From an uncultured Tenacibaculum sp. (GTDB taxonomy: Bacteria > Bacteroidota > Bacteroidia > Flavobacteriales > Flavobacteriaceae), in assembly GCA_947496185.1 (NCBI GenBank), contig CANMCD010000010.1, positions 1 through 64,000 of the forward strand: a stretch of DNA of 64,000 nucleotides, given 5' to 3'. A program made the translations under genes and the position numbers. Positions 36,901 through 45,800 of this stretch are shown here, piece after piece (position 1 is the first letter of the stretch; every line of letters begins with the position of its first letter). Below the pieces are notes generated by a model. It searched no databases and was not told the origin of the DNA. It saw only the letters and a list, made by a program, of their open reading frames with translations.

Positions 36901-39869
36901 ATTTCACTAGATGTAAGAGCATCCCACAACGCAATTAACTCCTCTTCATTACAAAAATCTAATTGATACCTCGTATCATCAATTTTCTTAAACCCTTTTT
37001 TAGACGATATAATTGAAATGACCTGTATTTTATCATCTTCTAACACATTGATCAACGATTCATTGAATGTTGATTCTTCATAAAAATAAATAATGGAAGT
37101 TGGTTCTTCTAGTGAAACTTTATTAAGTAAACTAGATTTTATAAAATTAGGTTTATAAATATATGATTTTAGGTCTCCTTTATTATTTATTGCGTTTACT
37201 TTCTCTACAGGGTTTAAAATATTATCTATTTCAAATATTACAGGATATGACTTTTGCTCAAAAGCATATTTAGGCAATGTTATTTTTAAGCGCTCTTGAT
37301 TTTTATAAAACTTATCCCAATTAAGCGGCAGTCCATACATCCATAACTCTCCTAACCTACTTAATAAAAACTCTTTATCATTAATTACTTTTTTAGGATG
37401 TCGTAGGGTATTTACGACCTTGTGGTCGTCTGTCTTTAATTGATGCCTTTTAACAAGGTTACTAAGGGTTTGGCCTGGACCAATTTCTATACATACAGCT
37501 GCCCCTTTACCTAACAATGTTGAAAGGCCTTGGTAAAATTGTACAGAACTACGTAGGTGTCTGCTCCAATATGCTGCCTCTTGTACATCTTGATCAGAAA
37601 CAAAATTTCCGTTAATATTTGATATATAAGGTATTTTTATCGGATGCGTTTCTATCTTTTTAAATTCTTGTTCAAACTCATTCAAAATACCATCCATTAA
37701 TCTAGAATGAAACGCATTTGAAGTTTTGAGTTCTTTATATTCAATGTTTTTTGTAGTAAGTGCTATTCTTACGTCGTTAATTTGACTCTCTGTACCCGAT
37801 ATTACAACCTCATCTGCAGCATTTACTACAGAAATCTCTACACCTAATCCATGTGTATCTATAAAATGCTGCGCTTCTTCCTGAGAGGTCATTAAGCAAA
37901 GCATCTTCCCTTTTTCTGCCGCATTCATCAACTTACCTCGCTTGATAACTAATTGTAAGGCATCCTCTAATGTCAACACACCACTAATACAAGCCGCAGT
38001 ATACTCTCCTAGACTGTGCCCTATCATGTAGTCAGGTTGAATACCCAAACTCATTAATAGTCTTGTCATTGTATATTCAATACAAAACAATAATGGTTGT
38101 GTAATATCTGTTTGGTTTACATCAAATTGGTGATTATTCTTACTTGTTGAAAATAACTTCGTTTTTAAATCTTCTCCTAAACCAGCAGCAATGTCAAAAA
38201 CGTTATCAAGCGTTGTTCTAAAAAAACCTACAGACTCATAAAGGTCTTTACCCATATCCAAATATTGACTTCCTTGTCCTGAGAAGAGAAAAATAACATT
38301 TTGTAATTCTTCTGATTGATGAGCTGCATGAGTTTTTAACCTTCCTCTTTCAAGACTTTCTTGAAGTTCTTGACTATTTTTTCCAACAAAATAACTTCTG
38401 TGATTAAAACGAGTTCTTCCTTTTTGAAGCGTAAAAGCAAGGTCTGAAATATTAATTTCAGGATTATTTTTTATATATTCAGATAACTGCTGTATGTTAT
38501 TTTCTAAACTTGTAGCACTCTTAGCAGAAACTACAAATAAATCATGAGAATTATTCGCATCACTTTCTTTACTGCTGATATATTCTTCAAGTATGAGATG
38601 CGCATTAGTACCTCCTATTCCAAAAGAGCTCAAGCCTGCCCTCATACGAGAAACTGTAGTACAATCAACTACTTCATTATTTACATAAAACGGTCCGTTC
38701 GCAAAAGGGATTTTTGGATTTGCTTCTTTATAATGAAGTGTTGGCGGTATATTTTTATTCTTAAGACATAATACTGTTTTAATTAAACCTGCAACTCCTG
38801 CTGCTGCATCTAAATGTCCTATATTAGACTTTACAGAACCGATTGCACATGTAAAATCTGCCACATTATGGTATACTTCATTTAATGCTTCGATTTCAAT
38901 TGGATCTCCTAATTGAGTGGCTGTTCCGTGTGCTTCTATATAGTTAATTGAATTAGGATTGATTGCCGCTACTGACAACGCTTTTTTGATCACTTTTACT
39001 TGTCCCTTAACACTTGGAGCGGTATATCCTACTTTTGTCGACCCGTCATTATTGACTGCCGATCCTTTAATCACAGCATGAATTTTGTCGTTATCCCTAA
39101 TCGCATCTTGAAGGCGTTTTAAAATAATTACACCACAACCTTCACCTAAGATTGTTCCACTTGAATCTTTGTCAAAAGGTCTACATTTACCATCCTTAGA
39201 CAAAATCATTCCCTCTTCATAAATATATCCTTGCTTAGAAAAGTTGTTTAGTTTAACCCCACCTGCAACAGCCAAATCACATTCTCCTAGTAATAAACTT
39301 TTAGAAGCTTCATGTGTTGCCACTAGAGAAGAAGAACAAGCCGATTGTATAAAAATCGATGGCCCTGTCAAGTTTAACTTATACGAAATTCTAGTACTTA
39401 AAAATGATATATCTGACAGTTGTAATGCCGTAAATTCATCTATTTTCTGTTCCTCTCTGTTTTTTGCATTTGCATATACCATCCACTTAGGGTTGGGTGA
39501 CCCTGTTGCAAAAATTCCTGTATTTATATCTTTCTGGTTTGTATAACCTGCATCCTCTAGTGCTTCCCAAGTAACTTCATGAAAAAGCCTCATTTGTGGA
39601 TCCATCAACTCCGCTTCATCTGGCAGATACCCAAAAAAAGATGCATCGAAGTTTTCTTTTTCTTCTAAATAAATATTTGAATTTATATAATTTGGATCTT
39701 CTTGTAATGTACTTGAAGCATTTTCTAATCGTGTTTCTTCTTTTGAAAACGTTTTAACAACGTCTTTTTCTGAAATTAAATTATTCCAAAATTTATCTGG
39801 AGTATTGGCATCTGGAAATCTACATGACATTCCAACTATAGCGATCTCTAATCCTGTATACTTACTCAT
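27927..39869 (-). CDS. Hybrid PKS-NRPS3: KS-AT-KR-ACP-C-A-T-E-C-A*-T
   Basis: 3980 aa. The PKS module has KS (VGMSCRFP; Cys178 in SACSSSL; EAHGT and NIGH histidines), AT (GHSLGEY, Ser 619; NAFH suggests malonyl-CoA), KR (TGAFGGMGL near 1150; Ser in FSSMG and Tyr1313) and ACP (Ser 1463). No dehydratase is seen, so a beta-hydroxyl should remain. The NRPS part has C (HHIVTDG near 1643), A (near 2115; pocket D-G-C-A-V-A-E-V-A, unassigned), T (GGDSI, Ser 2498), E (HHLIIDAVSW near 2680; VPNQG; FNYLGEF), a DCL-type C (LSPMQQGIYFH; HHHIIMDGW near 3140), a damaged A domain and T (Ser 3919). The acidic C-terminus ends in Ile-Glu-Ile. The gene starts 6 bp after the NRPS2 stop. NRPS2 ends in a Thr-type module, so the KS would extend Thr into a statine-like unit. 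Confidence 0.93.
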   Translation of the reverse strand: MSKYTGLEIAIVGMSCRFPDANTPDKFWNNLISEKDVVKTFSKEETRLENASSTLQEDPNYINSNIYLEEKENFDASFFGYLPDEAELMDPQMRLFHEVTWEALEDAGYTNQKDINTGIFATGSPNPKWMVYANAKNREEQKIDEFTALQLSDISFLSTRISYKLNLTGPSIFIQSACSSSLVATHEASKSLLLGECDLAVAGGVKLNNFSKQGYIYEEGMILSKDGKCRPFDKDSSGTILGEGCGVIILKRLQDAIRDNDKIHAVIKGSAVNNDGSTKVGYTAPSVKGQVKVIKKALSVAAINPNSINYIEAHGTATQLGDPIEIEALNEVYHNVADFTCAIGSVKSNIGHLDAAAGVAGLIKTVLCLKNKNIPPTLHYKEANPKIPFANGPFYVNNEVVDCTTVSRMRAGLSSFGIGGTNAHLILEEYISSKESDANNSHDLFVVSAKSATSLENNIQQLSEYIKNNPEINISDLAFTLQKGRTRFNHRSYFVGKNSQELQESLERGRLKTHAAHQSEELQNVIFLFSGQGSQYLDMGKDLYESVGFFRTTLDNVFDIAAGLGEDLKTKLFSTSKNNHQFDVNQTDITQPLLFCIEYTMTRLLMSLGIQPDYMIGHSLGEYTAACISGVLTLEDALQLVIKRGKLMNAAEKGKMLCLMTSQEEAQHFIDTHGLGVEISVVNAADEVVISGTESQINDVRIALTTKNIEYKELKTSNAFHSRLMDGILNEFEQEFKKIETHPIKIPYISNINGNFVSDQDVQEAAYWSRHLRSSVQFYQGLSTLLGKGAAVCIEIGPGQTLSNLVKRHQLKTDDHKVVNTLRHPKKVINDKEFLLSRLGELWMYGLPLNWDKFYKNQERLKITLPKYAFEQKSYPVIFEIDNILNPVEKVNAINNKGDLKSYIYKPNFIKSSLLNKVSLEEPTSIIYFYEESTFNESLINVLEDDKIQVISIISSKKGFKKIDDTRYQLDFCNEEELIALWDALTSSEIEISQIIYTAYDLNEISTTLTNINVVLNKGYLPLCLIGKSIQKSGIKNKINLSVLANNVFKVSGLDTVNPLKATLLSPVKVLPSEISNLTSRLIDLPEIKLTEDISSYAELIKNEIFHTSSVPIVAYRYFDRWTETYQKCTESEEIPSNIKIEQGKNYMVTGAFGGMGLNISRDIVLNQEANIIMVYRSFFPEEEDWNRYLNDEKGIEKIKNVIPVLKEMKASGRQVYLIQADISDKDEVEKLIAILKRDNIIVNGLIWAAGEVDYGGIVLKRDKKEITNYLGSKVHGLLNFQEYMDFGKLDFISLFSSMGNVFYQMKFGQLSYNAANEFVDSYAQYLEDKYQVPTFAINWCDWLNVGMTYKVKKEQDQSKSAAEINTSIKDAIYPEEGVRIFYHSLNNKANRWAVHHSSLPEALVWHDTYLKSTREDMLPSTNKTSVTLSKNLIEQKTLSIFEDFFGKEDLQKEDDFFELGGDSLKAINLTSRLNKEFGTRLSLKDVYQYSIIQELIENILVQERNALTVIPKATNQEYYPLTSQQKRMYFLQSLDKESIAYNEPKVYKFKVLPDFDRLERALGLLIEKHKSLRTSFIENEGEIKQQIIDKFEVGITRMKAEKLNDAIESFIKPFDLAQGPIFRMLVVALPDANYLLTDSHHIVTDGPSNDIIVKDFCNYYSQNVVEKNSLDYVDYAVCKASEEEQAANEGYREFWLDHIDTDYSRIELPMDYKRPLHQRYDGDIVRLEVAKEGLDKMNAIKDLGEATMFTVLFGVFNILLNKLSGSEDVIVGVPSSNRNQVELESVVGMFVNTLPIRSFSKGNITFVQFVSEIKQKVLDCFENQDYPFEEIVKNLGIEGSGGRTPLFDTMFVFEAATAQNSNDFFLDPVAHTTNIQARCDVTLSVVEHSDKLVFNFVYANELWKKSTMESFSNYFNKIIEQVGNNPNILLQDIDIVSDEEKKKILTKFNDTEQTIDFDVSIIERFNKQFELYPTQAALIFENQTYSYEWLHVNSNKVANNLIKETKGHATNIGLMFDASPEMVVAMLAVMKAGCTYVPLDPKAPDSRIAYVLQDCDIEVVMTASTYVGKFLNTTLVVNVEAIVKGDSNDFSEEDVFITREKDHIAYIIYTSGSTGKPKGVAIKNESLINYALWNIGVRELSSEDRSIALVPYYFDGFNCNFYGTLLSGGTLVLVTSDEVLNSRLLATLIENYQVTNLACLPSLYEAILTEIENLGKKTILRRIVLAGEKASAKVVARHRRILPNTIIENEYGPTEATVAATRQEFLNESNLENVGKPIWNTSIYILDANRKLSPIGVEGEIYISGIGLSPGYINGEELNIGAFITNPYEPNSRLYKTGDLGKWNSDGSISLSGRKDTQVKIRGHRIEVSEVEFELATFNEINNVVVGSVGNKGKEVLVAFYTASISTIEETTLRDYLKERLPNYMIPNNFIRLEEIPITSNGKVDWKQLKSIEILSDANYKKPSTTAEKIMVDVWEKVLEKDKIGIKDNFFSIGGDSIKSIQICSKLFSLGYNINVKDVFENQTIEELSLLIKERRINIDQSTVVGKATLSPIQNWFFDTTQTVTNQFNQSVMIAFNQKVDEEIIKTVFKKLVTDHDILRVQFFDENKEIYQYFNDVNDIEIDLEVFESDKSSISNNAFEEAVSSLQSNINITEGKLLKLGLFQSATTSRLLIIAHHLIIDAVSWRILFEDMDALLDQVNQKTILQLPQKTNSYKDWTEGIATNMLSESFKNTQEYWKEVSQIKGRTIPTDFTVETNYYKDNKRVSFKFNEEDTTVFGSETANKLNTSVQELLVAGLLQTLEEKWEIDRVKIDMEGHGRMSQTLNFNRTIGWFTSIYPVVFQCSRDVFNNVIEVKEQIRAVPNQGNDYLSVIQHKEEREHIVNSEISFNYLGEFSDQLGGNNFIIDTDYIGKDIGLTKDRLYLLNVSGIIKNKCLEISIDYNQQHFKEESIDEVISLYESKLRSYMSESQKLNTLLLSPADLSYKGLSSTQIQELQKEYDFSDIFPLSPMQQGIYFHSSFEGQDIYFQQLSTEIEGELNPDILEEAFYTIIQKHEIFRTAFLHEDFEKPLQLVKRESKNNFKYIDVIEEVQESSKEDVVTSYENLEKNIPFDLKEGGLIRLTVLKVSPNEFVLILCHHHIIMDGWCIGLLFEDLMKIYHAIKADKRESIDLKTPPYHSFISWLEQRDQSLDQAYWEKYLDGYTKSISLPSEIEMSANNVVLEHVYEEFVLSEEQNKQLHSVAKNKKVTVSSILKAIWAIALATYNNSDDIVFGCVNAGRNREIEGVDKIMGIFINNTPLRVKLNPDETFGDIFQNLNTEYFKSVEHQHYPLYELQKLSELRADLFKTIFVFENYPLHEVLKEQHKNEYDFYITKSDGFYLTNYDLSLVVAPGDEFRIKVEYNNSKFSQGQIEKFIYRIQSILDTVINNVDAKLKTIQYLSKEDKALYNQINATATTPITMLPNVLAHFEKQLKNNPTKTAVRYGDNLLTFKELNDMSDSLASHLVEKYGVNGSVIGLCAHMSPKAIVSILAILKSGNSYLPIDSACSDEQISYILQNSKCQLILHDNTSLINFETTVKKVNIEVERIDDSPKISLSGVKNEAIASIHYIVAPAGKPKGVKVSHLALNNYVEWAGDHYIKNENHSYGVYTSIAADSTLNSILLPLTRGSEIVIYNKVDITENLQNLIKENKVTAIKLRPSDLKILATLEDTVTKSSSLNTFIVGGELFDNELANVISNKFQNPNIYNEYGTLETTSGCMTYKFNSSDKGGSVPIGKPIRNMKIHLLDEELKLVPVGAKGQIYISGIGLANDYTDSDYVAEERFLEHTFESKVKLYKTGDYARLLSTDNYELLEKRKLQMQPEVKETLSQDKLVSSSQEPDQKSNNEIELTLIHIWAEVLEIDEEEIDVFEDFFELGGHSLKAMVLLAKISKAFGVKISLNEFYSLQTVRGLAEHIQLVIEVQSTDEHDSEKDEDVIEIEI
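28250..29500 (-). other. Degenerate, truncated adenylation domain within NRPS3
   Basis: Residues about 3455-3870. The N-terminal subdomain is recognisable, but the phosphate-binding A3 motif reads HYIVAPAGKPKGV instead of YTSGTTGKPKGV. A5 reads EYGTLETT instead of EYGPTEAT. The sequence leaves the A fold just after A7 (YKTGDYARL, about 3838): within some 45 residues the T domain starts, so motifs A8-A10, including the catalytic lysine, are missing. Pocket residues D-S-N-K-I-G-E-S-G look like an eroded version of the Asn pocket of NRPS1 (D-L-T-K-I-G-E-I-G). The reading frame stays open and the T-domain serine is intact. Confidence 0.85.
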
Positions 39870-39875
39870 AATATT

Positions 39876-42800
39876 TTAATTCTGTCTTAGAAGTCTTATA
39901 ACATTATTAACTCTTTCTTTTTCTTCTTTTTGTTCTTCTTCACTGTCCTCTGTTGACTTAACCAGCTTTTCTTCACTAAGAAAGTTAGCCAAGTCTATAA
40001 TAAATGGATGACTAAATATTTTAGTAACAGGAATATTAACATTAAACTCTTGATTTATTTTTTCAGAAATTTGAATAACTTTTAGTGAATCTCCGCCAAT
40101 TTCAAAAAAGCTTGTATTGACGCCTATTTTATCTTCTGAAACCCCAAGTATTTCTGCCCAAATTTTTACTAGTTTCTTTTGAATTTCATTTTTTGGCGTT
40201 TTTTTATTCTTTTTACCAAATACAGGTTCTGGTAATTTAGACTCGTCTAACTTCCCGTTAATTGTTAAAGGAAGACTTTCAATCTTTACAAAAAAAGAAG
40301 GAACCATATAATCAGGTAACACATTTAACAGATACATTCTTAATTCACTAGATTTAAACTCTTTATTTGATAGATAATACGCACATATAACCTTACTACC
40401 TGAAACCATTTTTGTTGTTACTGCAACATCATCAATTTGATCATGCCCTAATAACTTAGTTTCAATTTCACTTAATTCTATTCGAAAACCTCTTAACTGA
40501 ATTTGTCTATCAATTCTTCCTAGGTATTCTATATCGCCATTGGGTAACATTTTTCCAAGATCCCCTGTTTTATACATCCTATGTTCGGGACGGAAAGGAT
40601 CTTGCATAAACCGTTCTCTTGTTAATTTTTCGTTATTTAAATACCCTCTAGCAACTCCAGCTCCGCTTACATATATTTCTCCTGCTACTCCTACTTGTTT
40701 TCTTTGCAAATTTTCATCTAAAATATACAGTGCTAATGTTGGAATTGAAGTTCCAATATTACTTTTACCTTCATGAATATCTTTTTCTTTAATTTCCTTA
40801 TGGGTTGCATGTACTGTTATTTCTGTAATACCGTACATATTGACTAATTTGGTCTTTGGAAACTGTTCTTTCCATGTCTTTAGTTTCTCAAAGTTTAGCG
40901 CTTCACCTCCAAATATTACTTTTCTTATTGAATGTTTAGTATCCTCATCAATAAATTGACTTAATCCATAAAAGGCACTAGGCGTTTGATTTAGAATGGT
41001 TACTTTTTCTTCAGCTAAAAGTGATAAGAACTGAATTAAATCTTTTGTAGTTTCTTCTGGTACAATAATCAAACTTCCACCGTGAAGTATTGCTCCAAAA
41101 ATCTCCCAAACACTAAAATCAAAACAAGGACTGTGGAATAGGGTCCAAATATCATTTTCATCAAACGTCTCTACAGGATTATCATTAAATAGCAACCTAA
41201 TAACATTTCTATGTTCAATCATCACCCCTTTAGGTTTTCCTGTTGTCCCCGAAGTGTATATTACATATGATATAGTTTGCGGATCAAAAGTAACTTCTTT
41301 GAACTGGTAGTTTAATTGATTGATATCCTCAAAAAAGAACAGCGCTTTATCCTCTATATCATGCGATAATCCTGAATACTGTTTTTTTGTTAAAATAAAT
41401 GAAGTTTGGCTATCTGATAAAATTGAATTAATCCTTTTTATTGGATGCTTAGGATCAATTGGTACGTATGCTGCACCACATTTTAATATCGCAAGTATCC
41501 CTACAATAGTTTCAATAGATCTATCTGCATAAAGAGCAACATAATCATTTTTACCTACACCATTATGTTGTAAATAAGCAGCAACGTTTATCACTTTTTC
41601 AAATAATTCCTGATAGGTTACTCTATCATCGTTACATTTTACTGCAAACTTATTTGGATATCGTTGTACTTGTTTTTCAAAAACACTTATGATAGTTTCG
41701 TCTTGAGGGTATGTAATTCCAATCTTATCATTGCGTCTAAAAGCCTCATTGTTTTCATCTACTGAATGAAAGTTGATCTTTTTTAGTTCAGTTGATGGTT
41801 TTTTCAGTATAGATTGTATCCCTTTAACAAAGTTTTTACTGATTTTTTCTACAGTATCCACTTTGAATAATGCTGTTGAAAACTCAATTTCTATTTTTAA
41901 TTTATTAGATTCTTCAGTTACACGAAAAGTCAAATCAAATTTTGATTTTTTATGAAATTCTTTTTCTTTAAGCGCAACCCCATTAAGCTTTAAAGAAGAA
42001 TGTTCGAAATTTTGGTATGTATACATAACATCGAAAAGAGGATTTCTACCATTATCTCGATTTATTTGTAAATCATACATTAACTCTTCATAAGAATAAT
42101 ATTGATGTTCAATACAAGAGGTTATTTTATCCTTAAAAGAAACTAATAAATCTTGAAAAGAACCTGTGTCATTCTTTTCTGAATTAACAACCATGGTATT
42201 CACAAACATTCCAACCATATTTTCTAAATCGGCATGTCTACGTCCCCCCATAGTAGTTCCAATATTTACAGTATCATGATCGTAGACTTCGTGCAATAAT
42301 AAGCTTAGTATCGCAAAAGTGGTAACATAAGGTGTTGTACCGTTCTTTGTTGATAATTCTTGTAGCGATGTAAAATAATTTTCATCAAGAAAATTAGTAA
42401 CAACCGCTCCTTCATCACTTTTGGTAAGTACTCTTTTATAGTCTAGCGGTAAGTCCTTCGTCATTGATTGTTCTCCTAATTGGTCGATCCAAAACTCTTT
42501 TGACTGCTTTTTCAAAGTGGCTAATTCCTTATCAAACCAAGCGACATAATCAACATATCTAATTTTGGGTACATCAATAGCTATTCCGTTATATAAATTA
42601 GAAAATTGATCCATTAATATCCTTACGGACACGCCGTCACAAATAATATGATGAAGATCTATTAATAAATGATTTACCCCATTATGTTCTTGTATTCCTG
42701 CACGTATTAAAGGAGCTTTTTCTAAATTAAATGGACGAACAAATTTTGATAACGAACTATCTATCGATTCTCCTTTAAAAAACGCTATATCAATAGTCAA

Positions 42801-45800
42801 GTTGTCATGAATTTTTTGAATTGGTTTTCCCTCTTTAAATTCAAAATAAGTTCTTAAAATTGCATGCTTATCTACAAGAGTTTGTAATGTAGCGGCTACT
42901 TTATCGGTATTTATCTCTCCAGATATTTCTGCTAAGTATACCATATTATAAGCCGTCGATTTTTCCTGAATTCTTTGTAACAGGTATAATCTTGTTTGTT
43001 CAGCAGATAAAGGATAATAATCTTTAATTCCTGAATACTTTATCTTATTGAATTCAACTTCTTTTGACGCTTCAATTAACTTCGATAATTTTTTAATAGT
43101 TGGGCCTGATAAAATTTCAGATAGAACAACTTCTTTACCTAATAACTTACGAATTGAATTTTGCAATTGCATTGCTTTCAAAGAATTTCCCCCTATTTGG
43201 AAAAAATTATCTGAAACACCAATTTGATTTTGATCTACCCCTAATACCTTAGACCAGATAAATTGTAATTTACTTTGTAATTCATTTTCTGGTTTTTCTT
43301 TCAATTTTATTGATTTTATGTAATCAATAACCCTTGGTAACCTTTTTGTATCTAATTTTCCATTTGGTGATAACGGAAATTCTTTTAATTGAAAAAACTG
43401 AGAAGGAACCATATAGTCAGGTAACCAAGAACTTAACTCTTCTTTAAGTACTTCAGTATCTACCGTTGATTTTGCTCTTATATAAGCAACAATAATCTGG
43501 TTTTCTGTTGTTTCTTCTAAAATAGCTTTCGCTTGTAGTACATCTTCGTGACAGTTTAAAATTGTTTGTTCAATCTCACCAAGTTCTACTCTAAATCCTC
43601 TTATTTTTATCTGATGATCTTTTCTACTAATAAACTGTAAATCTCCACCTTCAACATACTTAACTAAATCTCCCGTTTTATATATAGGATTACTTTTTCC
43701 TTCAAGTTTAATAAATCGTTCTTTATTGAGCTTTTCATTATGAATATATCCTAGAGAAACTCCTTCTCCACCAATACACAACTCTCCAGGAAAAGAAAAA
43801 GGTACTTGATTGCCTAAGGAATCTAATAAGTATACTTCTGTATTGATAATTGGACGCCCTATCGAAACACTATCTTCATTAGTAATTTCCTTCATAGTCG
43901 ACCAAACTGTAGTTTCAGTGGGGCCATATCCATTATATATTTTACCACTATAATGCTCTTTTAATTTTCCTAACATGTCAATCGGAAAATTTTCTCCACC
44001 TAGAAATAATGTTGAAACTCCTTTTAGTCCAGTTAAAAACTTACTTGACTCAAACAACACCCTAAAATGAGATGGAGTACACTGAATAAATGTTACTTCC
44101 TCTTTTTCTATTAAATCAGCTATTAATGCTGGTTTTTTCTGATCTTCATCTCCTACTAATACAACTTGAAGCCCAAAAGCAAGCGGAACAAATGACTCCA
44201 CCATAAATATATCGAAAGTGAAGGTAGTTATACATAACACATTATCTGTAGGAGAATAAATTAAGCCTTTTTTATATCCTAAATATAAATTATATAAATT
44301 TTTATGACTTACCGCACATCCCTTTGGTTTTCCTGTCGAGCCTGATGTATATATAACATATGCCCTGTCTTCAGAAGATAATTTGATTTTATGATTACTT
44401 ATACTTTTTTCTTTAAACAGTGGTTGACATTCTTCTAGAGTAATAAAATTAATATGTAAATCACGGTAACTGTCTTTTATAGAAAGATTAGTAATTACAT
44501 GTTTAATACGACTATTTTCTATTACATATTTATTTCGGTCTATTGGATGGTGAGAAACGATGGGTAAAAATGCACATCGTATTTTCCATATTCCTAAAAT
44601 AAGTATAAATAGCTCTTCATTTCTATCGACAAGTACTCCTATCAAATCACCCTGTGATACTCCTTTTTGTAACAGTGTATACCCAACTTGATTCGCTCTT
44701 TCATTTAATTCTTTATAAGTAACCTTTGTAGTTTTAAATGATACTGCTACTTTATCTGGTGTTGTTAACGCCTGGTTCTCTATTAATTCAACGATACTAT
44801 TATGATCGTGCTTAACTCGTAATGAATTCGAAAGATTAATATCATCTAAGTACTCTTTAGAAGCAATTCCATAATTCGCTATTTGATCTTCTGGCTGTTG
44901 AAAACATTTATCCAAAACAATCTGTATTGACTTGAACAAATTTTCAATCATAAATTGGTCTAATACTGTAGGATTGAAAGTGATATCTATTTCAAAAAAC
45001 GCATCACAAAAAATGGTTAACAACAAAGGTGTATCAATATTTTCATGGACACCTTCAACACTAATCTTTGTCGTTTTATTTATTTCTAATATTTCACTAT
45101 CTAAAGGATAGTTTTCTATTACAGCAACAATATTAAAAAGTTCTTGGTCTGGATTTAAATCCAATATTTCCTTTACATCACCATAGGCTATATTTTTATG
45201 CGATTCTCTTTCGATTAGGTGATTATGGATATTACTAACTAGATTTTTGAAAGTTAATTCGTTAATATTTTGAAACCTTAAGGGAAGTGTATTTATAAAA
45301 ACCCCCATAGTATTATCCAAAGAGCTTCCAATCATTGAACGAGTAGAAACCGTTGTTCCTATACAGAAGTCTGAAAGATCGAAACATTTGTTAAATAGTA
45401 CTCCTAAAACTCCATAAATCACAGCTGCTTTAGTTACATTATTCTCTACAGAAAACTTTGTAATTGAATCAATTGACTGTGTAAATTTCAATTTATTAAA
45501 ATACTCCTTCTGAACAGTTACTTTAGAAGTATTCGCTGTATGAAGAACATCCTTTACTTCAAAATCAACCAAATACTTTTCCCAAAACAATTCACTATTT
45601 AACGCATCAAAATTATTTTTAAATAAGTTTATTGCCGAGCTATAATCTATTTTATTTGATGGCTTTAAATCGTTTTCGTTCAGTAATATATTATAATTTT
45701 TAAACCATTCTTTAAAAAAAACTCCCGTACTCCATCCGTCGTAAATTATATGGTGGTGTGTTACTAGAACATCATAAAATTCACCTTCCTTATTTTTTAT